From an uncultured Mesonia sp. (GTDB taxonomy: Bacteria; Bacteroidota; Bacteroidia; Flavobacteriales; Flavobacteriaceae): 64,000 nt of DNA. Every line of letters starts with the position of its first letter. Within the stretch, counting starts at the first letter, position 1. The stretch lies in contig CANMOY010000006.1 in assembly GCA_947499595.1 (NCBI GenBank), positions 145,275 through 209,274 on the forward strand, written 5' to 3'. Shown one piece after another: positions 43,164 through 52,012 of this stretch. A program made the position numbers and the translations under genes. Under the pieces are notes generated by a model, which did no database searches, was not told the DNA's origin, and saw only the letters and a program-made list of their open reading frames with translations.

Positions 43164-44423
43164 ATGAAGAGAAAATTACTTTCACTTACCGTATTTTTAT
43201 TTGCGGTGAGTCTAACTTATGCGGGCGGGTACCGTATTAGTACGCAAGGTCAACGCGCATTAGCTATGGGGCATACAGGTGTTGCTGTGGTGAATAGTGC
43301 AGAGTTGGCATTTTTTAATCCAGCAGGACTGGTGTATTTAGAGAACAAGCTAAATATCTCGGCTGGTGTAACTGCCGTTAATGCAAATGTGAAATGGCAA
43401 AACACCTTGACGGGACAATATTCAGAAACCGAAAAAATTTGGAAAACACCCTTTTATTTTCATGCCTCTTATGCCGTTACAGATTTTTTAAGTGTGGGAG
43501 TTAGTGTTACCACGCCATACGGTAGTTCTGTAGAATGGCCTACAGATTGGGCAGGTTCACATTTAGTTAATGATATTGAGCTTACCGCATTTTATATACA
43601 ACCCTTAATCTCTTTAAAATTATCAGAATATTTTAGTATTGGAGGTGGGCCTATTTATGTTACGGGAGGTGTTAACTTTAATCGAAATTTAAATAGAAAT
43701 TTAACCGATGAGCAGGGCAACCGCTCAAATGTAGAGGTGGATGCCTCAGGGGTTTCTAATTGGGGTTGGTCAGCTAGTTGGATGTTTAATCCAACCGAGA
43801 ATTTGCGTATCGGTTTTAATTATCGATCTGAAATTATCTTAGATGCAGAGAATGGAGAGGCTATTTTTAGTAATGTGCCAGCTTCACCTTTGGCTCCAGT
43901 TGAAAACGGAACTGTTGGATTTAACGCTTCTTTGCCGATGCCAGCCGAATTGACCATTGGTCTATCTTACGAGTTTGCTGATAAGTGGTTGTTTGCATTT
44001 GACTATAACCGCGCATATTGGGGAGTGTATGAAGATCTTACAATCGATTTTATCCCAGAGGATATTCCTACCTCTAAAAACCCAAGAAATTATAAAAACG
44101 CTTCGACATACCGTTTTGGTTTACAATATGAAGCGCTAGATAAGCTAACTTTACGTGCGGGATATTACTACGATGAATCACCTGTTCAGCCAGGTTACTT
44201 CGCACCTGAAACACCAAGAAATGACTCTTCAGGATTTACTGGAGGGCTGTCCTATCAAATTACAGAAAAATTAGCCATAGATGCATCTATAGCCTATTTA
44301 CGTTTTGATGAGGTAGACGAAAGTTACGATCATTACCAAGAGAATGGTCAAGAAGTTCCTTTTGGAGGTACATATAAAAGTAATGCAATCCTAGCAGGAT
44401 TAGGAGTAACATTTAAACTATAA
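43164..44423 (+). CDS. OmpP1/FadL family outer-membrane transporter
   Basis: Fourteen-strand barrel (419 aa) for uptake of long-chain fatty acids or other hydrophobic compounds. The signal peptide (LSLTVFLFAVSLTYA) leads into the plug-domain start GGYRISTQGQRALAMGHTGVAVVNSAELAFFNPAGLVYL, the hallmark of the family. Periodic strands follow and the C-terminus SNAILAGLGVTFKL is barrel-like. It is 4 bases upstream of an SGNH lipoprotein, which suggests that esters are cleaved at the cell surface or in the periplasm and the products imported (inferred). Confidence 0.92.
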   Translation: MKRKLLSLTVFLFAVSLTYAGGYRISTQGQRALAMGHTGVAVVNSAELAFFNPAGLVYLENKLNISAGVTAVNANVKWQNTLTGQYSETEKIWKTPFYFHASYAVTDFLSVGVSVTTPYGSSVEWPTDWAGSHLVNDIELTAFYIQPLISLKLSEYFSIGGGPIYVTGGVNFNRNLNRNLTDEQGNRSNVEVDASGVSNWGWSASWMFNPTENLRIGFNYRSEIILDAENGEAIFSNVPASPLAPVENGTVGFNASLPMPAELTIGLSYEFADKWLFAFDYNRAYWGVYEDLTIDFIPEDIPTSKNPRNYKNASTYRFGLQYEALDKLTLRAGYYYDESPVQPGYFAPETPRNDSSGFTGGLSYQITEKLAIDASIAYLRFDEVDESYDHYQENGQEVPFGGTYKSNAILAGLGVTFKL

Positions 44424-44427
44424 AAAG

Positions 44428-45993
44428 ATGAAAAATTATATAAAATTTGTAGCAATTGCCGCATTAGGTTTGGTGGCTTGTGAGCCAGAGTTTGATAAAT
44501 CTGTAGAAGACGGCGATTTTTATAGTAGCGGAGAAGCCAATTTTGCTAAATATGTCGCTGTGGGTAATTCGCTTACCGCGGGTTATGCCGATGGAGCTCT
44601 TTACAGGCAAGGTCAAAAAAACTCATTTCCTAACTTATTAGCCCAACAACTTGAATTTGTAGGAGGCGGTGAGTTCGATCAGCCTTTAACCAATGATAAT
44701 TTAGGAGGTCTCACCTTAAACGGTCAAGCCATTGCTAGTAATCGATTAACTCTATCGTTGGTTAACGGTAACCCTTCTCCGACTCCAATCGAGGGGCAGC
44801 CAACAACAGAAATTACTAATACGCTAACAGGTCCTTTTAATAATATGGGAGTTCCTGGGGCCAAATCATTTCATTTGCTAGCTAACGGGTACGGAAACCT
44901 TGCTGGTGTTTCTGCAGGGCAGGCAAACCCCTACTTTGTTCGTTTTAGATCATCAGAAAATGCTAGTGTTATAGAAGATGCCGTAGCGCAAAATCCAACT
45001 TTTTTTAGCTTATGGATTGGTAATAATGACGTGTTAAGTTACGCTACCTCTGGAGGGGTAGGTGAAAACCAATTGGGTAACTTAGACCCTACCACTTATG
45101 GGAGCAATGATATAACAGACCCGAATGTTTTTGCAAGTGTATATGCGCAAGAAGTAGATGCCTTAATGGCTTCGGCCAGCGCGGGAGTATTATTGAATAT
45201 CCCTAACGTGACTGATACTCCATTTTTTACAACGGTTCCTTTTGCACCCTTGACACCTGCTTTGTTAGGCGATCAGCTACCAGTCTTAAATGCTACATTC
45301 GCTCAATTGAATCAGGCGTTTGCATTTTTGGGTGTTCCAGAAAGAGCTATACAGTTTAATAGCGATGGGCCAAGCGGAGTCTTGGTACATGATGAAAGTA
45401 TTCCAAATATTTCAGCTCAGCTTGCTCAAGTTTTACAAGCAGGAGGTTTAGATGCAGCAACGGCTAATTTATATGCCCAGCAATTTGGTCAGGTTAGACA
45501 ATCAAATGAAAACGATTTGCTGGTGCTTACCAGTAGCGCTGTGATTGGTAGCTTAAATGAATCGCATTTGAGTGTTTTAATGGGCTTAGGTCTACCAAGA
45601 GAAGCAGCAGCGCAACTGGCTGTCAATGGAGTTACTTATCCGTTGCAAGATCAATATGTGTTAATTCCTACAGAACAAGAAGATATTGCAAATGCTACAG
45701 CTGCTTTCAATGCTACCATTGCTGGCATTGCATCATCAAAAGGTTTGGCATTAGTTGATGTAAATGCTATTTTAAACGAAGTAGCCGATGGAGGAGTTTC
45801 TTTTGATGGTGGTTTGATTACCAGTACGTTTGCAACAGGAGGAGCTTTCTCATTAGATGGTGTGCACCTCACTCCTAGAGGAAATGCTTTTATCGCTAAT
45901 CAAATTATTTTATCATTAAAAGAGACCTACGGCTCAGACATCCCAATGCTTAATGTGGGAGACTATAACGGGGGCCCTGCTATTGGAGAATAA
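44428..45993 (+). CDS. SGNH/GDSL-hydrolase-like lipoprotein
   Basis: Predicted lipoprotein (521 aa) with lipobox LVAC18. Blocks of the SGNH esterase family are visible: VAVGNSLTAGYADGALYR with nucleophile Ser48, a glycine in FNNMGVPGAKS, WIGNNDVLSYA with the block III asparagine, and DGVHLTPRGNAFIANQI near residue 480 with the Asp-x-x-His pair. It is longer than simple GDSL enzymes; the extra sequence (about residues 210-420) is Ala/Leu/Gln-rich. The substrate is unknown. It is paired with a FadL-type transporter and followed by a terminator. Confidence 0.88.
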   Translation: MKNYIKFVAIAALGLVACEPEFDKSVEDGDFYSSGEANFAKYVAVGNSLTAGYADGALYRQGQKNSFPNLLAQQLEFVGGGEFDQPLTNDNLGGLTLNGQAIASNRLTLSLVNGNPSPTPIEGQPTTEITNTLTGPFNNMGVPGAKSFHLLANGYGNLAGVSAGQANPYFVRFRSSENASVIEDAVAQNPTFFSLWIGNNDVLSYATSGGVGENQLGNLDPTTYGSNDITDPNVFASVYAQEVDALMASASAGVLLNIPNVTDTPFFTTVPFAPLTPALLGDQLPVLNATFAQLNQAFAFLGVPERAIQFNSDGPSGVLVHDESIPNISAQLAQVLQAGGLDAATANLYAQQFGQVRQSNENDLLVLTSSAVIGSLNESHLSVLMGLGLPREAAAQLAVNGVTYPLQDQYVLIPTEQEDIANATAAFNATIAGIASSKGLALVDVNAILNEVADGGVSFDGGLITSTFATGGAFSLDGVHLTPRGNAFIANQIILSLKETYGSDIPMLNVGDYNGGPAIGE

Positions 45994-46014
45994 AAATATC
46001 GTTATAATTTTCAT

Positions 46015-46045
46015 AAAAGCGTCGCATCAATAGCGACGCTTTTTT
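46015..46045 (+). terminator. Terminator after the SGNH lipoprotein
   Basis: Stem AAAAGCGTCGC / GCGACGCTTTT with a 7-base loop and a T tract. Confidence 0.88.
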
Positions 46046-46068
46046 AATTTTAATCAAATCTTTTTATT

Positions 46069-46407
46069 ATGAAATTTTTACTTCGCTTATCGGTAACAGG
46101 AATTTTAGTGGTTCTATTAGCCAATCTGTTACCGGGTGTGAGCACAGATTCTTATTGGACCGCCATTATTGTGGCTTTAATATTAGGTATCCTAAATTTA
46201 ATCGTAAGGCCTGTTTTGGTAATTCTTACCTTACCAGTAACAATATTAACCCTAGGTTTATTTTTACTAGTAATAAATGCATTTATAATATTAATGACCG
46301 ATGGTCTTATAGATGGATTTAGTGTAGATGGATTTTGGTGGGCGCTTCTGTTTAGTATTTGTTTGTCTATTTTGCAATCTATACTCGATGCTTTGGTTGA
46401 AAAATAG
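46069..46407 (+). CDS. Phage-holin-IV-like small membrane protein
   Basis: A 112-aa protein with four membrane helices and the motif NLIVRPVLVILTLPVTILTLGLFLLVINAF, characteristic of the family annotated as phage holin superfamily IV (DUF360). Such genes are common single-copy chromosomal genes in Bacteroidota with no phage context; there is none here either. The function is unknown. It lies between two terminators, so it forms its own transcript. Confidence 0.85.
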   Translation: MKFLLRLSVTGILVVLLANLLPGVSTDSYWTAIIVALILGILNLIVRPVLVILTLPVTILTLGLFLLVINAFIILMTDGLIDGFSVDGFWWALLFSICLSILQSILDALVEK

Positions 46408-46427
46408 ATTTTGTTAAAGAAACATAG

Positions 46428-46461
46428 AAAGTCTCAAGGTTAATTCAGTGAGACTTTTTTT
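46428..46461 (+). terminator. Terminator before trigger factor
   Basis: Stem AAAGTCTCA / TGAGACTTT with a 12-base loop and a long T tract. Confidence 0.75.
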
Positions 46462-46507
46462 AATTGACTTAAAAAAATAAAAACTTGGTTGGCAGGCAAA
46501 TAAATTG

Positions 46508-46515
46508 TAATTTTG
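46508..46515 (+). promoter_or_regulatory. -33/-7 promoter of tig (TTG-N20-TAATTTTG)
   Basis: Exact TAnnTTTG match with TTG at 46485-46487 and a 20-base spacer. The ATG at 46543 is 27 bases downstream. Confidence 0.7.
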
Positions 46516-46542
46516 CCAACCAAATTTTCACAAAAAACAACC

Positions 46543-47865
46543 ATGAATATCACAAGAGAAAATATTGATGAGCTTAATGCAGTGGTAAAGGTAGAAATCA
46601 AAAAAGATGATTACCAGCCTAAAGTAGAAAAGATATTAAAAGATTATAGAAAATCGGCTAATATTCCTGGGTTTAGGAAAGGGCACGTGCCTATGGGCTT
46701 AGTTAAAAAGCAATACGGTAAAGCTGTTCTTGTAGATGAGGTAAATAAATTGCTTCAGGAATCATTAAATAATTACTTGAACGAGGAGAAATTAGAGGTT
46801 TTAGGTAATCCGCTTCCTAAAGCTCAAGATAATTTTGATTGGGATAAAGAAGATTATGCTTTTGAATTTGAATTAGGTTTAGCACCAAAATTTGATGTGA
46901 ATCTTAATACTAAAAACAAGGTAACTCACTATAAAATAGTGGCAAATGAAGAAATGATAGATAACCAAGTGAAAACCATACAAAAACAGTATGGTAAATT
47001 GGTTTCGAAGAATGAAGTTGAAGAAGGAGATCTTGTTGCAGGAACTTTTAAAAGTAAAGACGGCGAAATAGAAAATACTACTACGCTACCTGTTGAAAAA
47101 GTTAAAGGCAAGCGCAATACTGCAAAATTTATTGGAGCTAAAGTAGGTGATCAATTGAGTTTAAAATCGAAAAACTTATTTGAAAATACAGAAGATTTGA
47201 CAGAATTTTTAGGAGTGGATGCTGAAACTGCAGAAGACCTAGATGTAGAGTTGAGTTTTGAAATTACCGAGGTGAACAAACAGGAACCAGCCGAACTAGA
47301 CCAAGAGTTGTTTGATAAGCTTTTTGGGAAAGATCAGGTAAAATCGGTAACAGAATTAAAAGAAAAAATCAAAGAAGATGCTGAGAACCAATTCGAGCAG
47401 CAAAGCGATCAGCAGTTGCTCAATGATGTGACTGAAAAATTGATCGAGGAAACTAAATTTGAGTTGCCTGGTGAATTTTTACAGAAGTGGATCATGACCA
47501 GTGGAGAGAAAGAATTATCTGCTGAGGAAGCAAAAGAAGAATACGAAAAGAGTGAAAAAGGAATTCGTTTTCAATTGATAGAGGCTAAGATTATCAATGA
47601 TAATGATTTGAAGGTTGAATTAGAAGAAATTAAAGACCTTACCAAAGACAGAATCAAGATGCAGATGGCTCAATTTGGTCAAATGAATCCTTCAGATAAA
47701 GACTTAGAAGATATAACTGCTCGTGTTTTAGCTAATCAAGATGAGGTTAAGAAATTATCAGAACAAGTTTTAAATAAAAAGTTGCTCGATACTTATAAAG
47801 AAAAAGCCAACTTGGAAGAAAAGGAGCTAAGCTATGAAGATTTTGTTAAAGAGGTTTACAACTAA
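46543..47865 (+). CDS. tig: Trigger factor
   Basis: Ribosome-bound chaperone (440 aa) that meets nascent chains at the exit tunnel. The N-terminal ribosome-docking domain has NIPGFRKGHVPMGLVKKQYGK, the conserved signature. The C-terminal domain (about 250-440) is a long Glu/Lys-rich helical arm region. In the middle (about 150-240) the peptidyl-prolyl isomerase domain is hard to recognise and lacks the usual FKBP-like signature. Start at ATG 46543, downstream of the promoter. It sits upstream of clpP and clpX, as in many bacteria, but a terminator separates it from clpP. Confidence 0.94.
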   Translation: MNITRENIDELNAVVKVEIKKDDYQPKVEKILKDYRKSANIPGFRKGHVPMGLVKKQYGKAVLVDEVNKLLQESLNNYLNEEKLEVLGNPLPKAQDNFDWDKEDYAFEFELGLAPKFDVNLNTKNKVTHYKIVANEEMIDNQVKTIQKQYGKLVSKNEVEEGDLVAGTFKSKDGEIENTTTLPVEKVKGKRNTAKFIGAKVGDQLSLKSKNLFENTEDLTEFLGVDAETAEDLDVELSFEITEVNKQEPAELDQELFDKLFGKDQVKSVTELKEKIKEDAENQFEQQSDQQLLNDVTEKLIEETKFELPGEFLQKWIMTSGEKELSAEEAKEEYEKSEKGIRFQLIEAKIINDNDLKVELEEIKDLTKDRIKMQMAQFGQMNPSDKDLEDITARVLANQDEVKKLSEQVLNKKLLDTYKEKANLEEKELSYEDFVKEVYN

Positions 47866-47892
47866 TTTAAAACAAGAATAAATAGTATATTT

Positions 47893-47927
47893 AAGGCGTT
47901 AAATCTCTTTCGAGGTTAACGCCTTTT
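47893..47927 (+). terminator. Terminator between tig and clpP
   Basis: Ten-pair stem AAGGCGTTAA / TTAACGCCTT with a 13-base loop, followed by a short T run. Confidence 0.75.
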
Positions 47928-47967
47928 GTAATAATAACCTGATTTATTTCAGTAAAAAAGAGAATCT

Positions 47968-48657
47968 ATGGATTTTGGAAAAGAATTTAAAAAATTTGCA
48001 ATAAAAGATCAAGGTATTAATAGTAACTACTACGATAAAATAGTGAGTGCTGTTACTCCGCCTACAGGCATGACACCCAATATTATTGAAGAAAGACAAA
48101 TGAATGCGGTAGCTATGGATGTTTTCTCGCGTTTGATGATGGACCGAATTATCTTCTTAGGCACGGGGATTAATGACCAAATCGCTAATATTGTGCAAGC
48201 TCAGATGCTCTTTTTAGAAAGTGCAGATGCTAACAAAGATATTCAGATCTATATCAATTCGCCAGGAGGTAGCGTATATGCAGGCTTAGGAATTTATGAC
48301 ACCATGCAATTTATTAAACCAGATATCGCTACTATTTGTACAGGAATGGCAGCATCTATGGGTGCTGTTTTACTATGTGCAGGAGCTGCCGGAAAACGCA
48401 GTGGATTACCTCATTCACGCGTGATGATTCACCAACCATTAGGAGGGGTGCAAGGACAAGCTAGTGATATAGAAATTACCGCTAAAGAAATCTTAACTTT
48501 GAAAGAAGAGTTATATAATATTATTGCCAAACACAGTGGGCAATCCTATGAGAAGGTTTACCAAGATAGCGATAGAGATTACTGGATGAAGGCTGATAAG
48601 GCAAAGGAGTACGGAATGATTGATGAAATTTTAACTAGAGAAGATAATAAAGCATAA
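47968..48657 (+). CDS. clpP: ATP-dependent Clp protease proteolytic subunit
   Basis: Serine protease (229 aa) forming the tetradecameric ClpP barrel. The catalytic triad is visible: Ser130 in [11 protein letters not shown], His155 in [11 protein letters not shown], and an aspartate in the DSDRDYWM region near the end. [19 protein letters not shown] is typical. The N-terminus (about 35 residues before [13 protein letters not shown]) is somewhat longer than in E. coli. clpX starts 3 bases after the stop, so the partners are made together. Confidence 0.97.
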   Translation: MDFGKEFKKFAIKDQGINSNYYDKIVSAVTPPTGMTPNIIEERQMNAVAMDVFSRLMMDRIIFLGTGINDQIANIVQAQMLFLESADANKDIQIYINSPGGSVYAGLGIYDTMQFIKPDIATICTGMAASMGAVLLCAGAAGKRSGLPHSRVMIHQPLGGVQGQASDIEITAKEILTLKEELYNIIAKHSGQSYEKVYQDSDRDYWMKADKAKEYGMIDEILTREDNKA

Positions 48658-48660
48658 TTT

Positions 48661-49896
48661 ATGGCTAAAGATAACCTAGAATGTTCGTTTTGCGGAAGGA
48701 AAAAACCAGAAACCAATTTATTGATTGCTGGTCTAGATGCACATATTTGTGATAGATGTATAGAACAAGCCCATGGTATTGTAATTGAAGAAGCTAAGCA
48801 GGAAGGCCACCAAGAGCTAGCGAACGAGTTAGAATTGAAAAAACCAAAATCAATTAAAGAGTTCATAGATGACTATGTAATTGGTCAAGAATATACAAAG
48901 AAAGTACTCTCTGTGGCAGTTTATAATCATTATAAGCGTTTGCTTCAGCCTAAAAGTGAGCAAGATGATATCGAAATAGAAAAGAGTAATATTATAATGG
49001 TTGGGCAGACAGGAACCGGTAAAACCTTAATTGCCAAAACCATTGCTCGCATGTTGAATGTGCCTTTAGCAATTGTTGACGCAACCGTGCTTACAGAGGC
49101 TGGTTATGTAGGAGAGGATGTTGAAAGTATTTTAACCCGATTACTGCAAGCGGCCGACTATAATTTAGAGAAAGCCCAGCAGGGTATTGTGTTTATAGAT
49201 GAAATAGATAAAATTGCCCGCAAAAGCGATAATCCATCTATAACGCGTGATGTTAGTGGTGAAGGTGTTCAGCAGGCACTTTTAAAGTTGTTAGAGGGTA
49301 CCACAGTTAATGTTCCACCTAAAGGAGGAAGAAAACATCCAGATCAAAAATTCATTGAAGTTGATACCAGCAATATTCTGTTTATTGCCGGTGGGGCTTT
49401 TGATGGTATAGAGAAAAAAATATCAAAACGCTTAAACTTGCAAGCTGTTGGTTATAGTGCTTCTCGTACCGAGGATTTAATAGAAAAGGAAAATATGCTT
49501 AAGTATATTATCCCTAAAGATTTAAAAGACTTCGGTTTAATTCCAGAAATTATAGGTAGGTTACCAGTACTTACGCATATGAATCCACTTGACAAGGAAA
49601 CTTTGCGTAGCATTCTAACCGAACCAAAAAACTCTTTGGTTAAACAATATACCAAATTGTTTGCTATGGATGGAATCGCATTTAGTATCACCGATGGGGC
49701 TTTAGATTATATTGTTGAAAAAGCTATAGAATACAAACTTGGTGCGCGTGGTTTACGCTCTTTATGTGAAGCCATTCTTACAGATGCTATGTTTGAGTTA
49801 CCCGAAAGCGGAGAATCTGAATTTAAAGTGACGAAGAGCTATGCCGAAAAGGCTTTGCAAAAATCTACAATAAAGAAACTTAAGGCAGTTTCCTAA
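48661..49896 (+). CDS. clpX: ATP-dependent Clp protease ATP-binding subunit ClpX
   Basis: AAA+ unfoldase (411 aa) that feeds substrates to ClpP. The N-terminal zinc-binding domain has Cys8, Cys11, Cys30 and Cys33 ([13 protein letters not shown]). Walker A GQTGTGKT is at 115-122 and Walker B is in [12 protein letters not shown]. The pore loop GYVG and the sensor region [13 protein letters not shown] are present. The clpP-binding loop region is intact as far as can be judged. A strong terminator ends the clpP-clpX transcript. Confidence 0.97.
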   Translation: MAKDNLECSFCGRKKPETNLLIAGLDAHICDRCIEQAHGIVIEEAKQEGHQELANELELKKPKSIKEFIDDYVIGQEYTKKVLSVAVYNHYKRLLQPKSEQDDIEIEKSNIIMVGQTGTGKTLIAKTIARMLNVPLAIVDATVLTEAGYVGEDVESILTRLLQAADYNLEKAQQGIVFIDEIDKIARKSDNPSITRDVSGEGVQQALLKLLEGTTVNVPPKGGRKHPDQKFIEVDTSNILFIAGGAFDGIEKKISKRLNLQAVGYSASRTEDLIEKENMLKYIIPKDLKDFGLIPEIIGRLPVLTHMNPLDKETLRSILTEPKNSLVKQYTKLFAMDGIAFSITDGALDYIVEKAIEYKLGARGLRSLCEAILTDAMFELPESGESEFKVTKSYAEKALQKSTIKKLKAVS

Positions 49897-49953
49897 TTAA
49901 GACTTTAATGTAGTAAAACGCACAATCTGTATCATTAGTGACGCACTTAAAAC

Positions 49954-49987
49954 AAAAAAACCTATTCTTATTGAATAGGTTTTTTTG
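49954..49987 (+). terminator. Terminator after clpX
   Basis: Perfect 14-pair stem AAAAAAACCTATTC / GAATAGGTTTTTTT with loop TTATT. Confidence 0.92.
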
Positions 49988-50104
49988 TTTTGATGAGTGG
50001 TGTAAAAAAGTAAAATACAGATTTTAGAACTCGTTGTTTTTATATTAATAGCTTTGTGGCACAAGTTTTGTTTTTTAGCGTATTATTAATCTAAAATTAT
50101 CTTT

Positions 50105-51697
50105 ATGCGAATTTTATTTATTCTACTTCTAGTTAATCAACTTGTTTGGTCTCAAAACACTCAAAAAATAAAGCTAAATAAAACCGATGTAACCGTTTAT
50201 TTAAACCAAGCCCAAATGAGTGGTGATGCGTCATTCTTCTTGCCTAAAGGAAGAACACAAGTGCATTTTACGCAATTATCATCTGGGGTAATTGGTAATA
50301 GTATTCAAGTAAATGGGCTTAAAGGTGTTGCGATGCACGGCATGCAATTCAAGCAAAATTATTTAGAAAATAAGGAGGCAAGTTTAGAAATAAAAAGCTT
50401 AGAAGCAGAGTTAGCGCAATTGAAAAAGAAAAAAGCTGTTTTAGAATTTAAATTAGAAGGATCAAAAAATGCACTAAATTTATTATTGACCAATCAAAAG
50501 GTAAATAATGATAAGCAAAACATTAGTGTAGACGAGCTAAAAGATTACGCTATTTTAATGGCAGATCAAACCCAAGAACTAAAAACTCAACAGTACGATT
50601 TAAGTATTGAAATCGAAACCTTGAGAGAAAAAATTTATCAACTAAACCGCAGCTTATCTGGCTTTAAAGCCGATTTAAAAAGACCTACAGGTGAAATTAT
50701 TTTAGATTTAGAAACAGATAAATCGCAAACCATAAACCTAGCATTGAGCTACGTTGTCAATAATGCAGGTTGGTACCCTAGCTACGAAATTAGAGCAGAA
50801 GAAAATGCAAAAAATCTGCAATTTAAGTACAAGGCAATGGTATATCAATCTACTGGTCAAGATTGGGAGAATGTCAAATTGCGTCTATCTACAGGAAATC
50901 CTAGTTTAGATAATAACCAACCAGAATTAAATCCGCAATATTTGACCTTCATACAACAATATCGATCTCAATTAGCAACCCAAAATAAAATGAATGCTGC
51001 ACCCCAATTAGAAGAAATGGTGGTGAGCGATGCGGGAACCAGCAGAGTAGAAGGCTATAGCCAAGAAATTTCAAAAGAGCAGCTTTTTAATCAGGTAATG
51101 TTTAATTTGAATGAAAAGTATACTATTTTGTCGGCCCAAGATGCTCAAACTGTAATTATTGATAACTTTAAGATTCCGGCTACTTTTTCTCATTATGCGG
51201 TTCCTTTAGTTCAAGAAAAAGTTTATTTGACCGCCGAAGTACGAGACTGGGAGTCTTATGATTTATTACCAGGTGAAGCCCAAATTTACTACTCTGGGAG
51301 TTATGCAGGTAAAATAGGTATCGATCCTAGAACAACAACAGAGGAGTTGTTAATATCACTGGGTGTAGATCCGGCGGTACAAATAGAGCGCATCACCACT
51401 GCCAACAACAGAGATAAATCTTTTTTTGGTAATATGGTTAAATGGGAAAAAGGCTACAAAATTAAAATACGCAACCAAAAACAAGATGCAATTCAATTAA
51501 AAATGCTTGACAGAATACCGGTTTCTAGAAATTCGGAAATTAGTGTAGAGGGCGTTGATCACGATGCCCAGAATTTAGACAAGCAAACAGGAATTTTGAC
51601 GTGGGAAATCGAATTAGATTCTAAGCAAGAATTAGAGAAATATCTTAATTATGAAATAAAATTTCCGAAATCTAAAATATTGAACATCAATCATTAA
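50105..51697 (+). CDS. DUF4139 (mucoidy-inhibitor MuiA-like) exported protein
   Basis: A 530-aa exported protein. The signal peptide (ILFILLLVNQLVWSQ) precedes a DUF4140-type N-terminal domain (VTVYLNQAQMSGDASFFLPKGRTQVHFTQL), a coiled coil (about 95-200) and the DUF4139 beta-rich domain (LALSYVVNNAGWYPSYEIRA, QSTGQDWENVKLRLSTGNP, to KSKILNI). Near residue 300 a low-similarity insertion contains QLEEMVVSDAGTSRVEG, which resembles the TonB-box/plug linker of Bacteroidota receptors. The family name derives from a mucoidy phenotype; the biochemical role is unknown. The gap upstream (49897-50104) otherwise holds only the clpX terminator. Confidence 0.85.
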   Translation: MRILFILLLVNQLVWSQNTQKIKLNKTDVTVYLNQAQMSGDASFFLPKGRTQVHFTQLSSGVIGNSIQVNGLKGVAMHGMQFKQNYLENKEASLEIKSLEAELAQLKKKKAVLEFKLEGSKNALNLLLTNQKVNNDKQNISVDELKDYAILMADQTQELKTQQYDLSIEIETLREKIYQLNRSLSGFKADLKRPTGEIILDLETDKSQTINLALSYVVNNAGWYPSYEIRAEENAKNLQFKYKAMVYQSTGQDWENVKLRLSTGNPSLDNNQPELNPQYLTFIQQYRSQLATQNKMNAAPQLEEMVVSDAGTSRVEGYSQEISKEQLFNQVMFNLNEKYTILSAQDAQTVIIDNFKIPATFSHYAVPLVQEKVYLTAEVRDWESYDLLPGEAQIYYSGSYAGKIGIDPRTTTEELLISLGVDPAVQIERITTANNRDKSFFGNMVKWEKGYKIKIRNQKQDAIQLKMLDRIPVSRNSEISVEGVDHDAQNLDKQTGILTWEIELDSKQELEKYLNYEIKFPKSKILNINH

Positions 51698-51773
51698 GAG
51701 GCGTCTGGCTTATGTTGTTAGGAGTAAATTGAAAATTTAGAGGTAAATATTTGGCTTAAAGGTAAAAAGTTTA

Positions 51774-51781
51774 TATATTTG
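51774..51781 (+). promoter_or_regulatory. -33/-7 promoter of the initiator tRNA (TTG-N20-TATATTTG)
   Basis: Exact TAnnTTTG with TTG at 51751-51753 and a 20-base spacer, 11 bases before the mature tRNA 5' end. Confidence 0.75.
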
Positions 51782-51792
51782 CCTCACGAAAT

Positions 51793-51865
<73 letters not shown>

Positions 51866-51867
51866 CT

Positions 51868-51905
51868 AAAAAAAGGCTTCACAAATCAGTGAAGCCTTTT
51901 TTTTT
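51868..51905 (+). terminator. Terminator after tRNA-fMet
   Basis: Fifteen-pair stem AAAAAAAGGCTTCAC / GTGAAGCCTTTTTTT with a 6-base loop and a long T tract, three bases past the tRNA. Confidence 0.92.
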
Positions 51906-52012
51906 ATTTTAAACTGCGCTTAACACTAATTGAGTTTGTAACATTAGTCACTTAATAATTACATGATATATTGTATTTTTATACGGTAAAATTGAAAGTA
52001 AAAACGAGAACT

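Noticed and set aside
46069..46407. Prophage remnant suggested by the holin-type name
   Set aside because: No phage genes nearby; this family is a common chromosomal membrane protein.
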